Source of the DNA: a virus
Length of the DNA: 31,484 nt
Virus record (IMG/VR): IMGVR_UViG_3300033148_001203
Location: 1 to 31,484 of that record
Reading direction: 5' to 3' (one strand)
Part shown: positions 1 to 8,311 of the stretch, piece after piece
How the letters are laid out: each line of letters begins with the position of its first letter
How positions within the stretch are numbered: position 1 is the stretch's first letter
The notes under the pieces: model-generated
Database searches by the model: none
What the model saw: the letters and a program-made list of their open reading frames with translations, nothing else
What the model was told of the DNA's origin: nothing
Program-made: the position numbers and the translations under genes

Positions 1-1578
1 ACTGGAGCCATCCAATTCCAATACGGTGCCGAATTTAGCGGGGGAAGCCTTGATTAAAGGAGTGCCCACCGATGCCGCCACACTAGCATTAACAGAATCA
101 TCATCAATGTTTGAATCACCATCGCTCCCGTCGTAATGATAAACGCACGTTACGTCAGCGTCAGCCGTTTCTTTTGTTCTTTGGGCCGTTATGACATACC
201 CATGTTGCAAATTTGTTATCTGAGAAGCGGGAGTGGCAATCCCATGTTCAATATCAAAGTCATGTGAGTGGGAAGCCATGGCGAACAAATTGGTGGCTAT
301 CTTGTATTTTGTGCTTCCAATATCAATAACAAGATACTCAGTCCCATCAATGGTGGTTCTGGTTGCCAGACTGGACCAGTCCTTTTCCATATATGCATCT
401 AGTGCGGAACTGTCCACCGTAGTCGCCAAGGCCGCATTGATAAGGGCCAAGTCCGTTACAAGGTCTGCCACCTTGCTCTGAGGGACCTCTTTTAATTCTA
501 TGCGTGTTCCAGCTGAATCAATTTCAAACTCATTGGCATCAAACTTGTCGATGAGGTATCCAGCACTTGAATCAGAAGAATCCAAAAGAACCTTATTGTC
601 GCCAGAACCCCCACCAACAAACGCTTCCCAATAAGTGGGGGAGCCTGAAGGAAGGTTGCCTGTATTGGCGGCTTGAAGTGACTTGTAGATGGAACCCGCC
701 GAAGTACACCACTCGTTGAGGCCGTAAGTGTGGCCCGACTGATAATCGGCCATGCACAGACCATATACAACGGAATAAGTCGGGTATCGTGCGTCCGACT
801 GTGTTTTGGTCCAGTAGGTGTTCCCAAGACTTGGGGAGGGTGGGGTGATTCCCGTTAGATACCTTCGATTTCGTATTTGCCAGTTACCACCTTGAACCAT
901 AAATACGGGTTGCGGCTCGTCTGCGGAAGAATCACCAGCATCCAAACCACCAAATTCAAAACCAATGTCAGCAATGTCTGGGAGTATTCCAAGTTCTGTT
1001 TGTGCCTTCTCGGTATCGCCGTCGAAGACAACGGTAAAGATTCCCAATGCTTTCTGGGTTGAATCAATATTGTCATTTTCAACAAGGATAATGGTTGGAT
1101 CGATGTAGTCGGCTTGATCGTCCTCACTATAGGAATACGACAATACAGTGGCGGCTTCCAGCGTAAAGGTGTACAGGCCCCCAGTTTCCGAGAAGGAGGT
1201 GTACGTAACCGATTCCACGTTGGTTCCGTTGTTTAGCCGTATTACCCCGCCTTCCCCCAAAGGATAGTTACTGCTATCTGCCAGTTCAAGCGTCTTCACC
1301 ACAATACTGGAAACAGATCCGGCGGGAACCGCCACATTGAGCAAACCATTGTGCTCCAATATCCAATTATTGTCAATGGCGAAATAGAAACTTGTAGCAT
1401 CAGTGAAGTCGGTAAATGCTTCATATTGCTCTGTGGTTGCATTGCGCTTCAGACAATGGATCTCATACGTCTTTTGCTCTTTAAGGAATATCGAAGGAAA
1501 ATCTTCCTCTAAGAGTCCAGCACCATTGGCATCAACCCAAGTTCCATTGAGTACGTCAAGGTATAACAAATTAGCCAT
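1..1578 (-). CDS. Tail fibre / receptor-binding protein, 3' end missing
   Basis: The frame opens at ATG 1578 behind an AAGGAG ribosome site and stays open for 526 codons to the left edge, so the C-terminus is missing. The N-terminal ~110 residues resemble the virion-attachment domain of baseplate-upper proteins, but weakly. Around residues 280-320 there is a Tyr/Trp-rich segment (YQSGHTYGLNEW... NTGNLPSGSPTYW), the pattern of small carbohydrate-binding (CBM5/12-like) modules in phage fibres. At residues ~476-526 the pattern VYHYDGS... SPAKFGTVLELDGSS matches the first strands of a LamG/concanavalin A-like lectin domain. It is the last gene seen downstream of the tape measure, the usual place for host-recognition proteins. 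The order of domains suggests sugar binding on the host surface; this is inference from motifs. Confidence 0.75.
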   Translation of the reverse strand, partial: MANLLYLDVLNGTWVDANGAGLLEEDFPSIFLKEQKTYEIHCLKRNATTEQYEAFTDFTDATSFYFAIDNNWILEHNGLLNVAVPAGSVSSIVVKTLELADSSNYPLGEGGVIRLNNGTNVESVTYTSFSETGGLYTFTLEAATVLSYSYSEDDQADYIDPTIILVENDNIDSTQKALGIFTVVFDGDTEKAQTELGILPDIADIGFEFGGLDAGDSSADEPQPVFMVQGGNWQIRNRRYLTGITPPSPSLGNTYWTKTQSDARYPTYSVVYGLCMADYQSGHTYGLNEWCTSAGSIYKSLQAANTGNLPSGSPTYWEAFVGGGSGDNKVLLDSSDSSAGYLIDKFDANEFEIDSAGTRIELKEVPQSKVADLVTDLALINAALATTVDSSALDAYMEKDWSSLATRTTIDGTEYLVIDIGSTKYKIATNLFAMASHSHDFDIEHGIATPASQITNLQHGYVITAQRTKETADADVTCVYHYDGSDGDSNIDDDSVNASVAASVGTPLIKASPAKFGTVLELDGSS

Positions 1579-1599
1579 AAATCAAAATCTCCTTTTGCA

Positions 1600-2136
1600 T
1601 TACAATACAAGTCTATTGAAAATTCTCAAATCACCCAGTTGCCACCACTGGCTTAATTCAGACATTACGTTGGGTTGTCCTGAATCATCAGACTCCGTTA
1701 TGGTGATGGCGTTTAGCATGTGGCGTTCAACCCCATAAAAATTCCCACCAATCTCAATATCATTCTGATTCGGCCGAATTAACGATGCTTTGAGATTAAC
1801 AATCCAATTGTTTATTCGATACATCTCAGCGAAGACATACACAGTGTACAATTCATCAGCCTCTTCCATTGGCAATTCCAAGGATTGACCAGCCACCGCC
1901 ACTTGTTCCGTTCCTGAAATTAAATACCCCCCGAGAATATCAACCTGACCATACTCCTCCAAACTCTCGGTTACGGCGAAGGGGCCATTGTAGGTATCCG
2001 TTTCAAAAGAGGTCCCGTCATCGGGGGTGTTGTGCTTATGTTGGTTCCCACCTCGGAAGTAAGGGGGCAAGTCTTTGTGGACGCGAACAACGTCACCCAC
2101 TTGCCTAAATGCCCTGTTGGATAGTATCTTGCCCAT
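1600..2136 (-). CDS. Tail protein of unknown function (178 aa)
   Basis: The ATG overlaps the stop of the upstream gene by one base (TAATG), so translation is probably coupled. The protein is acidic and beta-rich and has no signal peptide, membrane segment or clear catalytic motif. It lies between a 317-residue tail protein and the fibre gene, so a tail-tip or fibre-attachment role is reasonable. I do not recognise the family. The short N-terminal stretch with Arg/His (residues 13-35) followed by repeated hydrophobic strands is the only visible structure. Confidence 0.6.
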   Translation of the reverse strand: MGKILSNRAFRQVGDVVRVHKDLPPYFRGGNQHKHNTPDDGTSFETDTYNGPFAVTESLEEYGQVDILGGYLISGTEQVAVAGQSLELPMEEADELYTVYVFAEMYRINNWIVNLKASLIRPNQNDIEIGGNFYGVERHMLNAITITESDDSGQPNVMSELSQWWQLGDLRIFNRLVL

Positions 2137-3089
2137 TAATCCGTTTCCTGTTGTGGAAGTTTCAGAGTTTTCCAGTCAATTGGAAACAATGTCGCCCTTC
2201 TGAAGGTAATGGCTACCAGCGGAGCCACAACCAGACCACCATTCCCGTCGAGGTTTTGAGGGACTGTTACTTTCGTGTCCTTCTTGCTTCCAGCTGTAAT
2301 GGAACTATCCAAGTCTGATTCACGAATGGCGATTCTTTTGCCGCCAACCAAAGTATAAAATCCAATGTCCAATGGGTCTGCCAACCAACCATAATCCCCT
2401 TCGGCCACGGCTACCTCGTATCGCACTTCAAAGTAAAACTCACCCTCAGCGTCTATCTTGCGAGTGCCCGTGACATTCCGCATCCATCCTTGGAATGGTT
2501 GGAGTTTCCTCCCAGCTACCCTCACGGAATGCAAATTAATGCTTCCCTTGTACAGGCGTTTGGTATCTGCAAGGTACTTTCGTTCATTGCGCTTAATATT
2601 GAGTACGTCGCGAGATTCAGGCTGAACCCATGGCGGATCGGTGAACATGTCACCAGCTGAATTGTCATTAAGTTTAGTGGGCTGTCCTTTTGTCAGAGTA
2701 CCTGGAGTTTCACCATGGCTCATGTAATACCCAGTGACAGCTCGTTGCTCGGTATAAGTGCCGAAATTTATCTCGGGTTTTCTCTTTGTGGGGTCTTCGA
2801 AGTCTCCACGGCGAACAGTGTTGGCCCCTGATGCCGTGTTATAGTCTAAGAACACCGTCCATTTAAACCCATCTTCGCCTTCGCGGGGCTCTGCCCGTAT
2901 TTGCGTTAAAATGGCGGAGCGGTCCTGTTCAAACCTTGTGTTTAGTGGGGGAATTTCTACAATGTCCTTTACTTCGACAACCGTAAGTTCCACGTCACTG
3001 TCAACAATCCATTCGTCAGTATAAACAATTCCAGAATTGGATTTGTTCATTATAGGTGGTTTCTTGTATCTATAAAACGTATAAGCCAT
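2136..3089 (-). CDS. Probable distal tail / tail-tip structural protein (317 aa)
   Basis: This gene starts directly after the tape measure stop codon (TAA then ATG), the usual position for a distal tail protein. The protein has many alternating hydrophobic and polar stretches expected of beta structure, for example VELTVVEVKDIVEIPP at residues 34-49 and GEFYFEVRYEVAVAE near residue 225. No enzyme motif is visible. By position it should cap the tail tube and carry the fibre complex. I cannot confirm a Dit fold by eye. A second in-frame Met (MNKSNSG) at residue 14 is a possible alternative start. Confidence 0.6.
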   Translation of the reverse strand: MAYTFYRYKKPPIMNKSNSGIVYTDEWIVDSDVELTVVEVKDIVEIPPLNTRFEQDRSAILTQIRAEPREGEDGFKWTVFLDYNTASGANTVRRGDFEDPTKRKPEINFGTYTEQRAVTGYYMSHGETPGTLTKGQPTKLNDNSAGDMFTDPPWVQPESRDVLNIKRNERKYLADTKRLYKGSINLHSVRVAGRKLQPFQGWMRNVTGTRKIDAEGEFYFEVRYEVAVAEGDYGWLADPLDIGFYTLVGGKRIAIRESDLDSSITAGSKKDTKVTVPQNLDGNGGLVVAPLVAITFRRATLFPIDWKTLKLPQQETD

Positions 3090-4973
3090 TTAAAAATCCT
3101 CGCCGTGTAGCAGATCACCCAACTTGTCAGTCCATCTAGCCGTCTGCCTACTTATTTCTTTTAGGACCCCAGTGTTGTCGCCTGTGTTCTGTTCAATTTT
3201 GGACATGTCTCGGGAACCTTTTCCCAGTGCTTGCGATACACCACTAACACCTCCGGCAGATACGGCTCCCAATGCTTGTTCCTCTTTGGTGAGTTCCAGC
3301 CCTCTTTCTTTCTCATCATTTATTGACGTAATAATTTCAAGTAGTTTCTGCCCAAGCGTAAGTTTCTTAACTTCGTCTTTCTCGGCATTAAGTTTCTTTT
3401 CAAGCTCCAATCCTTTGAAACTTAGAGCGTTTAGCCTTTCCTGTTGTGTGGCTTGGCTCTGGGTGAAACGAAACATAGCCTCATCCAAATTGGTGCGAGC
3501 ATCCTTGATTGCCATTGTTCGGGCTTCTTCTGACCGCAACAATTTCACTCTAACCTCATGCAACCTCTGCATCTGTTTAAGGAATGGAAGACCGGCGAGA
3601 TTTTGTGTGTTGATCTTTTCCTCTATGTCAAGTTGTTCTCTCTTGATTAAAAGCATCTTTTCAGCAAAGGGAGACCCTTTCGCCATTTCAAGGTTCCATC
3701 TGCGCTGTAGGTCAGCCAACCCTTGCAGAACCTTCGGCGCGTCCTTAGTGGCTTGGTCTTGTCGTTTAAAGCCCTCTTCAGTAATCTTGTTTAAGGCCTC
3801 TGTCTTTCTCCGCTGAGCTTCAATTAATTTGGCTTGCTCTTCTTTTCTTTTGGCAATCTTGCCTTCCCAAAGAAGCCTCGCCTTTATTTCGGCAGTAATT
3901 CCTTTCTGTGCCGCCGCATCACCAATGGTTAGCTTTCCCAATTGATCGGCTATAACAAACAATGGCCCAAGTGTGGTTGGAAAAAGTACGGTCATCATTT
4001 TGTCGAAGAACGTGGTATGTTGGGCAAGGTCCTTTATCATCCCAGAAAGATGTTCGACGGCGGGGTTTACTTTCTTAATGCCGGATATCATCGAGGACAG
4101 CCCACTGTCAACCAAACCAGTACTTCGAACCAACGTTCCCAAAGCCTCCTTCATTTCTTTCCATTGCTCACTTAAAGTCCTTGTTTGGTTCATGGTTTCA
4201 TTTTGGGTTCTGACAAAGTCACCCATGGCGAGTGTGGACTGCTCGTACGACTCTTTTAATATCTGTACAGCCTTCGCCTGTTGCACCGTCCATCCGTTGG
4301 CTTCCATCAAGGCGGCAACTTGATCACGAAACTGTTTGGTGTCCTGTCGTACCGCTATACGCAACGATTTCAACTGTCGGGTTTGTCCCAACATACCTTT
4401 GGTCAATGCTTCGGTTGCGAAAGTTGCACCCTGCTCAATATCATTGAAGGAAACAAGGTCTTGGGCCAATCGTGCGGTCTGTACGGACATCTCCAACGCT
4501 TGTTTTGTGGAGAAACCCAAACCAACGAGGAGGTCACCAGTACTGGATAAGAGTTTCTTGGTGGTGGAGTCTGCCAATAGGAACTCTTTTGAGATGGTTT
4601 GGGCCGCTTTCTCGGCATGTTGTCCCATCCCCGCGAAAGTTACCGCAAATTTATTTATGACTTCCGTCTTTCGAGCAGAGGCCAAAACAACGTCCCACAC
4701 CCTCTTAAACCCTGCCATGGCAACTCTAGCCGCCAACCATACTCGGCCGAGGCGACTGACGTTTCGCACAAACGAATCTAGTTGGGATTGCTTGCCCAAC
4801 AAAGATTGAGTGACATTGGTCCTCTTGGACTGCTCCCCCACCTTGCGCTGGAAGTTCCGAAAAGCGATTTCTGCTTTGGAAAGGTCGTTGCGCAACTTTT
4901 TATGATCAGCGCGAATAATGGCGTAAATGTCGCCCACGAATCCATCGCCAGGACCTGCCAAACCTTGAGCCAT
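3090..4973 (-). CDS. Tail tape measure protein
   Basis: The 627-residue protein is mostly helical, with long Lys/Glu-rich coiled-coil stretches (residues ~370-560). It follows the frameshifted tail chaperone, the conserved order in siphophages. An N-terminal block (residues 14-120) with KKLRNDLSKAE and a hydrophobic region around VWLAARVAMAGFKRVWDVVLASA resembles the start of many tape measure proteins. The region around residues 120-230 (KFAVTFAGMG..., STGDLLVGLGFST) is typical of the conserved tape measure domain. The protein fills the tail tube, sets tail length and is ejected with DNA. At the usual ~0.15 nm per residue, 627 residues would give a tail of roughly 90-100 nm; this is an inference. 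Confidence 0.88.
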   Translation of the reverse strand: MAQGLAGPGDGFVGDIYAIIRADHKKLRNDLSKAEIAFRNFQRKVGEQSKRTNVTQSLLGKQSQLDSFVRNVSRLGRVWLAARVAMAGFKRVWDVVLASARKTEVINKFAVTFAGMGQHAEKAAQTISKEFLLADSTTKKLLSSTGDLLVGLGFSTKQALEMSVQTARLAQDLVSFNDIEQGATFATEALTKGMLGQTRQLKSLRIAVRQDTKQFRDQVAALMEANGWTVQQAKAVQILKESYEQSTLAMGDFVRTQNETMNQTRTLSEQWKEMKEALGTLVRSTGLVDSGLSSMISGIKKVNPAVEHLSGMIKDLAQHTTFFDKMMTVLFPTTLGPLFVIADQLGKLTIGDAAAQKGITAEIKARLLWEGKIAKRKEEQAKLIEAQRRKTEALNKITEEGFKRQDQATKDAPKVLQGLADLQRRWNLEMAKGSPFAEKMLLIKREQLDIEEKINTQNLAGLPFLKQMQRLHEVRVKLLRSEEARTMAIKDARTNLDEAMFRFTQSQATQQERLNALSFKGLELEKKLNAEKDEVKKLTLGQKLLEIITSINDEKERGLELTKEEQALGAVSAGGVSGVSQALGKGSRDMSKIEQNTGDNTGVLKEISRQTARWTDKLGDLLHGEDF

Positions 4974-4975
4974 AC

Positions 4976-5263
4976 TTATGCCCTTCCTGAGTTATGATCT
5001 GTTGCTTTTTTAGTGAGCATAAAATTATGCCACATTGCGTCTGTTTGCATTTTAGTTGCTTTCTTTATTTTCTTTGGCAATGGTCCGTCTGCCAAACCCG
5101 AAGAAACATCTTGGGACACAAGGTCGGACTCTCTGCGATAAAACTCTTTCCAGTAAACAAATTCCTTTGAGCTTATCCATCTTTGAGCTTCCTTTACACT
5201 CTTGTGTCCCAATTTTTCAGCTAAGAAGTACCAGAACCACAGTTCATCTCTTCGGTCGAAGAC
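4976..5263 (-). CDS. Downstream (T-like) part of the tail assembly chaperone, reached by -1 frameshift
   Basis: This frame has no good start of its own: a TTG at 5212 is the first possible start and has no ribosome site. Read through from the upstream gene by a -1 shift at A AAA AAG (5263-5269), it gives VFDRRDELWFWYFLAEKLG followed by a basic helical segment, the pattern of the lambda T / DUF4035-like domain. The long product would be about 225 residues: 130 from the upstream frame and 95 from here. In siphophages the short and long chaperones bind the tape measure during tail assembly and are absent from the mature virion. The stop lies two bases before the tape measure ATG. Confidence 0.8.
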   Translation of the reverse strand, partial: VFDRRDELWFWYFLAEKLGHKSVKEAQRWISSKEFVYWKEFYRRESDLVSQDVSSGLADGPLPKKIKKATKMQTDAMWHNFMLTKKATDHNSGRA

Positions 5264-5652
5264 TTTTTTGCCTCTTCACCTGCATCGGCACGCAGACCGT
5301 TCTCCTTCGAGATGTGGTCAAGCACAATGTCCAAGGCGGCGGAGGATTTGGTGTCCATGAGAAGTATCGCTTGGTCCTCCGAAAGGATGCGAGCACCATC
5401 TTCGCCAACCATGCACAATTCGAGAGTCTTGGAACGCAGACGCTTCCAATCAACCTCTCCGAATTTAACACCGTCTTCACCGTCTTCGATGTTTGAGCAC
5501 TGTGCCATTGTCTTGTCGTACTCTTCACGGTCTGAGCCTGACATGCTCTTAACCAAGACAACACCACCCCACTCTTTAACTTCCAAGGGTGTGATGGTGA
5601 TGTCCTTCGCATTGTTAATGTCCTCAAAAGTGAGGATTTTTTGTTTAGTCAT
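5221..5652 (-). CDS. Tail assembly chaperone, short (G-like) product
   Basis: The 143-residue protein is acidic, and its N-terminal part (ITPLEVKEWGG-VVLVKSMSGSDREEY) is typical of Phage_TAC chaperones. It lies between the tail tube and tape measure genes, as in lambda-like and HK97-like phages. The start is fixed by TAGGAGACCAAGATGA; the same string precedes the gene at 10516-10920. Most ribosomes should end at 5221. A fraction should slip at codons 129-130 (AAA AAG, 5263-5268) into the -1 frame to make the long chaperone. The C-terminal residues after the slip site (SSTEEMNCGSGTS) are unique to the short form. Confidence 0.85.
   Translation of the reverse strand: MTKQKILTFEDINNAKDITITPLEVKEWGGVVLVKSMSGSDREEYDKTMAQCSNIEDGEDGVKFGEVDWKRLRSKTLELCMVGEDGARILSEDQAILLMDTKSSAALDIVLDHISKENGLRADAGEEAKKSSTEEMNCGSGTS
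5263..5269 (-). promoter_or_regulatory. -1 programmed frameshift site A AAA AAG
   Basis: On the coding strand the bases GC A AAA AAG fall in the zero frame as GCA AAA AAG. This is the classic X XXY YYZ heptamer, identical to the E. coli dnaX slip site. A perfect inverted repeat, TCTTC-GACC-GAAGA, follows at once and could form a stimulatory hairpin, although the spacer is shorter than usual. The -1 frame downstream is open to 4976 and encodes a recognisable chaperone extension. Confidence 0.85.
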
Positions 5653-5677
5653 CTTGGTCTCCTAGTTGACTATGGGT

Positions 5678-6067
5678 TTATCCGAACGTTACAGGTCCCG
5701 TAACCTTGATTGAGTATTCGGCAACATACCGTTCCTCAATGGGGCCTAGAACGCGGAAGCGGTTCATGTACCCTGTGAAATTCCACGGGGTCTGGTCGGA
5801 ATCGGGATGACGCAACTGAATTATTTCAGGGTCGCCGTCGATGGGGGGAGGGGCTGTGGAAGGTTTGTATGCAATGGTTCCTTCCAGTGTACCACCTTCA
5901 ATGAGTTTTCCTGGTTTGTATTCCATAGCGTCGGAGCCATGGTGGGTCATGTCGACATCCTTGCGTGCCAACTCAGGGCCGTTGTTTTCAACGATCTCAG
6001 CGAGGAAACCAGACGAGAAGTCGATTTCAATACCAGTTGAGACAATACCTTCAGTACTGAATGCCAT
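5678..6067 (-). CDS. Major tail (tube) protein
   Basis: The 129-residue protein contains the pattern of phage tail tube proteins: an N-terminal strand-loop (STEGIVSTGIEIDFSSGF), a central region with THHGSDAMEYKPGKLIEGGTLEGTIAYKP, and a C-terminal pair of strands (EERYVAEYSIKVTGPVTF). The H-x-G-x-D ... F/Y-x-P-G-x-x-E-G-G-x-x-x-x motif is shared by small tube proteins of many siphophages. It stacks as hexameric rings around the tape measure. It is upstream of the tail chaperone and downstream of the tail terminator, as expected. An AAAGGAG-type ribosome site lies upstream of the ATG. Confidence 0.85.
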   Translation of the reverse strand: MAFSTEGIVSTGIEIDFSSGFLAEIVENNGPELARKDVDMTHHGSDAMEYKPGKLIEGGTLEGTIAYKPSTAPPPIDGDPEIIQLRHPDSDQTPWNFTGYMNRFRVLGPIEERYVAEYSIKVTGPVTFG

Positions 6068-6082
6068 AACTGTTTCTCCTTT

Positions 6083-6502
6083 TTATGTTGTGGTTCGAAT
6101 AACCTTTAACGTTGCCGTAAACGTATTCCGTTTCTTTTCATCTTTGCCTGTAAAGAAAATTCCGTTCCTAACTGCAATCTGTTCGTACCTAGTGGCGGGT
6201 GTTCCGTCTGCCGGATCAACCACCCACCTTTCTAGCTTCCTTAGATACAATATAGCTGATTGGAGCTTTTTCCATCCATCAAGATAATCCATGTCCCGCA
6301 CCAAAAGCTGACAAGCATCAAATTCAAACAATGGGCGTGCCCTGTCATGGCTTCCTTGTGGTGGGTCGGGAAGTGCGTCGGTAAGGACAAGAATATTGTT
6401 TGGCTTGTCGGGGATGGTTCCTATAAATATGTCGGCTCCAAACACCCCGAAACTTCCTTCGGACTCTAACTTATCTTTTAGATCTTCACTACTTGGATTC
6501 AT
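6083..6502 (-). CDS. Tail terminator / tail completion protein candidate
   Basis: The 139-residue protein lies between the HK97 gp10-like gene and the tail tube gene, the normal slot for the terminator that caps the growing tube. It has a short N-terminal helix (SSEDLKDKLES), a central strand region (NNILVLTDAL, FEFDACQLLVRDM) and a second helix (GWKKLQSAILYLRKLERW). This matches the alpha/beta layout of terminator (gpU/DUF3168-like) proteins. The ATG overlaps the upstream stop by four bases (ATGA). The assignment rests on position plus this pattern. Confidence 0.65.
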   Translation of the reverse strand: MNPSSEDLKDKLESEGSFGVFGADIFIGTIPDKPNNILVLTDALPDPPQGSHDRARPLFEFDACQLLVRDMDYLDGWKKLQSAILYLRKLERWVVDPADGTPATRYEQIAVRNGIFFTGKDEKKRNTFTATLKVIRTTT

Positions 6503-6861
6503 CCTCGCAACTCCTTTCTTATAATCCGAATTACCATTCTTGCACTTGCTCTAAGCGCATTTTCCAAGAACTTTGCCTCACCTATGGGATGTTTGTTTGC
6601 CAATATCTCATGGACGAAGATGGCATAAGATACTCCCTCGTAAACCACTTTAACGGCGATGACACCATTGGCATCGCCCAACATGTACGTCCTTGCAGAT
6701 GCTTTGAGTGCCCCCGTGTCAACTGGTGTCCTTAGTTGTGATTGGCGTTGGACGTACAATCCAGAAGTCAACACTCCGTTGCGCAAGAGGCGGATGGAGT
6801 CGTTCCATTTCCTCTTCAACTTCATGTTGACTTTGCTTACATCTAAAGTTATACGAGCCAT
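6499..6861 (-). CDS. HK97 gp10-like neck/tail protein
   Basis: The protein is 120 residues and basic. It carries the hallmark of the HK97 gp10 family: a long N-terminal helix, then QSQLRTPVDTGALKASARTYML (T-P-V-D-T-G-x-L), a strand VIAVKVVYEGVSYAIFVHE, and a C-terminal helix with FLENALRASARMV. These proteins sit at the head-tail joint or the top of the tail. The gene overlaps the stop of the upstream adaptor gene by 13 bases, and its own stop overlaps the terminator start. Confidence 0.85.
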   Translation of the reverse strand: MARITLDVSKVNMKLKRKWNDSIRLLRNGVLTSGLYVQRQSQLRTPVDTGALKASARTYMLGDANGVIAVKVVYEGVSYAIFVHEILANKHPIGEAKFLENALRASARMVIRIIRKELRG

Positions 6862-7217
6862 ATGCGATAAACCGTGTCAGTGTTCCTGATGTTTGGATCG
6901 GATTGTTTTGCCATAGATTGAAATAAGTCGTAATCGTCTTTTAATGCTTCTGGGTCTGTGGCATCACTTGGAAGGTCTGCAATAGTCCCACGGAACCAAT
7001 AACCATAAACGGAAGTATCCTGTCCAGGAAACACTTTTGCCTTCGAGATTAACTTCTCGCCCTTTTCGGCCACAAATTCTTCCTGTTGGTCCATCCACCT
7101 CACCTTGATGTCAACTGGAGCGGCGTACGTTGCCTGTGAATAACCGTCAACCGCCGTTTTTGCCCAGTATACAGCATCTTGTGTTCGCATTCGACTTTGG
7201 AGTGTTATCCTTGACAT
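6849..7217 (-). CDS. Head-tail connector (stopper-like) protein
   Basis: The 122-residue protein sits between the adaptor candidate and the gp10-like gene. Its layout (RMRTQDAVYWAKTAVDGYSQATYAAPVDIKVRWMDQQEEFV) matches small beta-barrel head-tail stoppers of the SPP1 gp16/HK97 type: an early YW.. motif, then a strand with R-W, then E-x-V-x-x-x-G. It would close the connector after packaging and receive the tail. No other domain is visible. The assignment combines position and pattern. Confidence 0.65.
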   Translation of the reverse strand: MSRITLQSRMRTQDAVYWAKTAVDGYSQATYAAPVDIKVRWMDQQEEFVAEKGEKLISKAKVFPGQDTSVYGYWFRGTIADLPSDATDPEALKDDYDLFQSMAKQSDPNIRNTDTVYRIWLV

Positions 7218-7218
7218 G

Positions 7219-7590
7219 TTAATCCCTCGGGAAGAATTGGAAGTTCATGGCGTACTTCCCGTTGTTTAATTTCTCCAGTGTGCCAGTGGGGTCCAATATC
7301 ATTGCTTGCTGTCCATACAAGGTAGAAAGCAATCGCATCCCAGTCTTGCCACCATAGGACACCTCTTGCAGTTCCACCTTTTCTTTGGTGAACCTCTGGT
7401 CATGAATGGCGGTAAAGTGGGCTGACAGCCACCTTTCAACCTCTTTAAGCGTGCCGTCTGCAATACCCTTGCCCGTAAGGTTGTCTTCCACAATACGATT
7501 TGCGGCGGTGATGTACGGGGTGAGGTTCGTTATCGTGGAAATTACGTCTATTATTTCAAACACTTCTGCTGAGGTCACTCTTACTGCCAT
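7219..7590 (-). CDS. Head-tail adaptor candidate (123 aa)
   Basis: This is the first neck gene after the sugar-modification cassette. The protein begins with a helical block (SAEVFEIIDVISTITNLTPYITAANRIVEDNL), then ADGTLKEVERWLSAHFTAIHD, the helical-bundle pattern of phage adaptor proteins (HK97 gp6/SPP1 gp15 type) that dock on the portal. The C-terminal part contains QQAMILDPTGTLEKLN, common in this family. An AAAGGAGATTTTGTT leader precedes the ATG. The stop is one base from the next ATG. Confidence 0.7.
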   Translation of the reverse strand: MAVRVTSAEVFEIIDVISTITNLTPYITAANRIVEDNLTGKGIADGTLKEVERWLSAHFTAIHDQRFTKEKVELQEVSYGGKTGMRLLSTLYGQQAMILDPTGTLEKLNNGKYAMNFQFFPRD

Positions 7591-7609
7591 AACAAAATCT
7601 CCTTTTCTT

Positions 7610-8311
7610 TTACTTTACACTCAACCAGCTTCGCATCCAAGGCTCGTTTATTTCGTGGGGTTTGGGTGTTCCATGGAAACAGACAATCTGACCATCAAGT
7701 GGAACGACGCCATCTTTCATGTGAACCTTATAAGAAATGGCTCCCACTTGCTCTTGGATCACGAGCGGCGTTCTTCCGTATTCTTCTTCAAGCCATCTCT
7801 GCAAATATTCCTGTTCCCATATTCTAGGGTTGTTCCATTTGTCTCGCAAACCACTTTCCATCGCCAGACGGAACCGTTTCCATACCTTGGAATAGTCGCC
7901 ATGCCATGCCATCAGCCCACTTGCGCGGCGGGGGGCATGATAAAAATCGTTTAGCATTGAGAAGTAAGAGGGTTCCGCTTGCCAGCGTTGAGCCCAGTTG
8001 GTAATGTCTTTCGCAATCACCGTATCAAGGTCAAAAAACAATACAGATTCGTCTTTACGGAAAACCTCAGGCCGGAACAATTCAAACTTACTCCACCACC
8101 CTGGAGCATCTGTGTTGAAGCCAATAACAGACACTCTCCCTCTCTTCCGAGCGTATTCAAGCGTCAAATGGCCCAGATCCAGATCGGTAAGGCACACAAA
8201 GCGGAACGGCACTTCCAATTTCATAATGCAATTCTCAAGCAGACGCCGAACGTACAATTCATCATAACAACCACCACTGCGACAAACACAAGCTATAGCC
8301 AATTTATTCAT
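7610..8311 (-). CDS. GT-A type glycosyltransferase
   Basis: The 233-residue protein starts with a Rossmann-like strand (NKLAIACVCRSG) and carries a D-x-D motif (FFDLDTV, residues 92-98), the metal and nucleotide-sugar site of GT-A transferases. The segment GWWSKFELFRP just before it is typical of phage and LPS-type glycosyltransferases. Later residues (W-H-G-D-Y, R-I-W-E-Q-E-Y-L) fit the acceptor side. It should transfer a sugar from a nucleotide donor, but donor and acceptor cannot be told from sequence. Its start overlaps the upstream methyltransferase stop by four bases, so the cassette is translated as a unit. Confidence 0.8.
   Translation of the reverse strand: MNKLAIACVCRSGGCYDELYVRRLLENCIMKLEVPFRFVCLTDLDLGHLTLEYARKRGRVSVIGFNTDAPGWWSKFELFRPEVFRKDESVLFFDLDTVIAKDITNWAQRWQAEPSYFSMLNDFYHAPRRASGLMAWHGDYSKVWKRFRLAMESGLRDKWNNPRIWEQEYLQRWLEEEYGRTPLVIQEQVGAISYKVHMKDGVVPLDGQIVCFHGTPKPHEINEPWMRSWLSVK

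Noticed and set aside
3124-3816. 230-residue plus-strand Ser/Cys-rich frame over the tape measure gene.
   Set aside because: It is an antisense shadow of the helical coding region, without a ribosome site.
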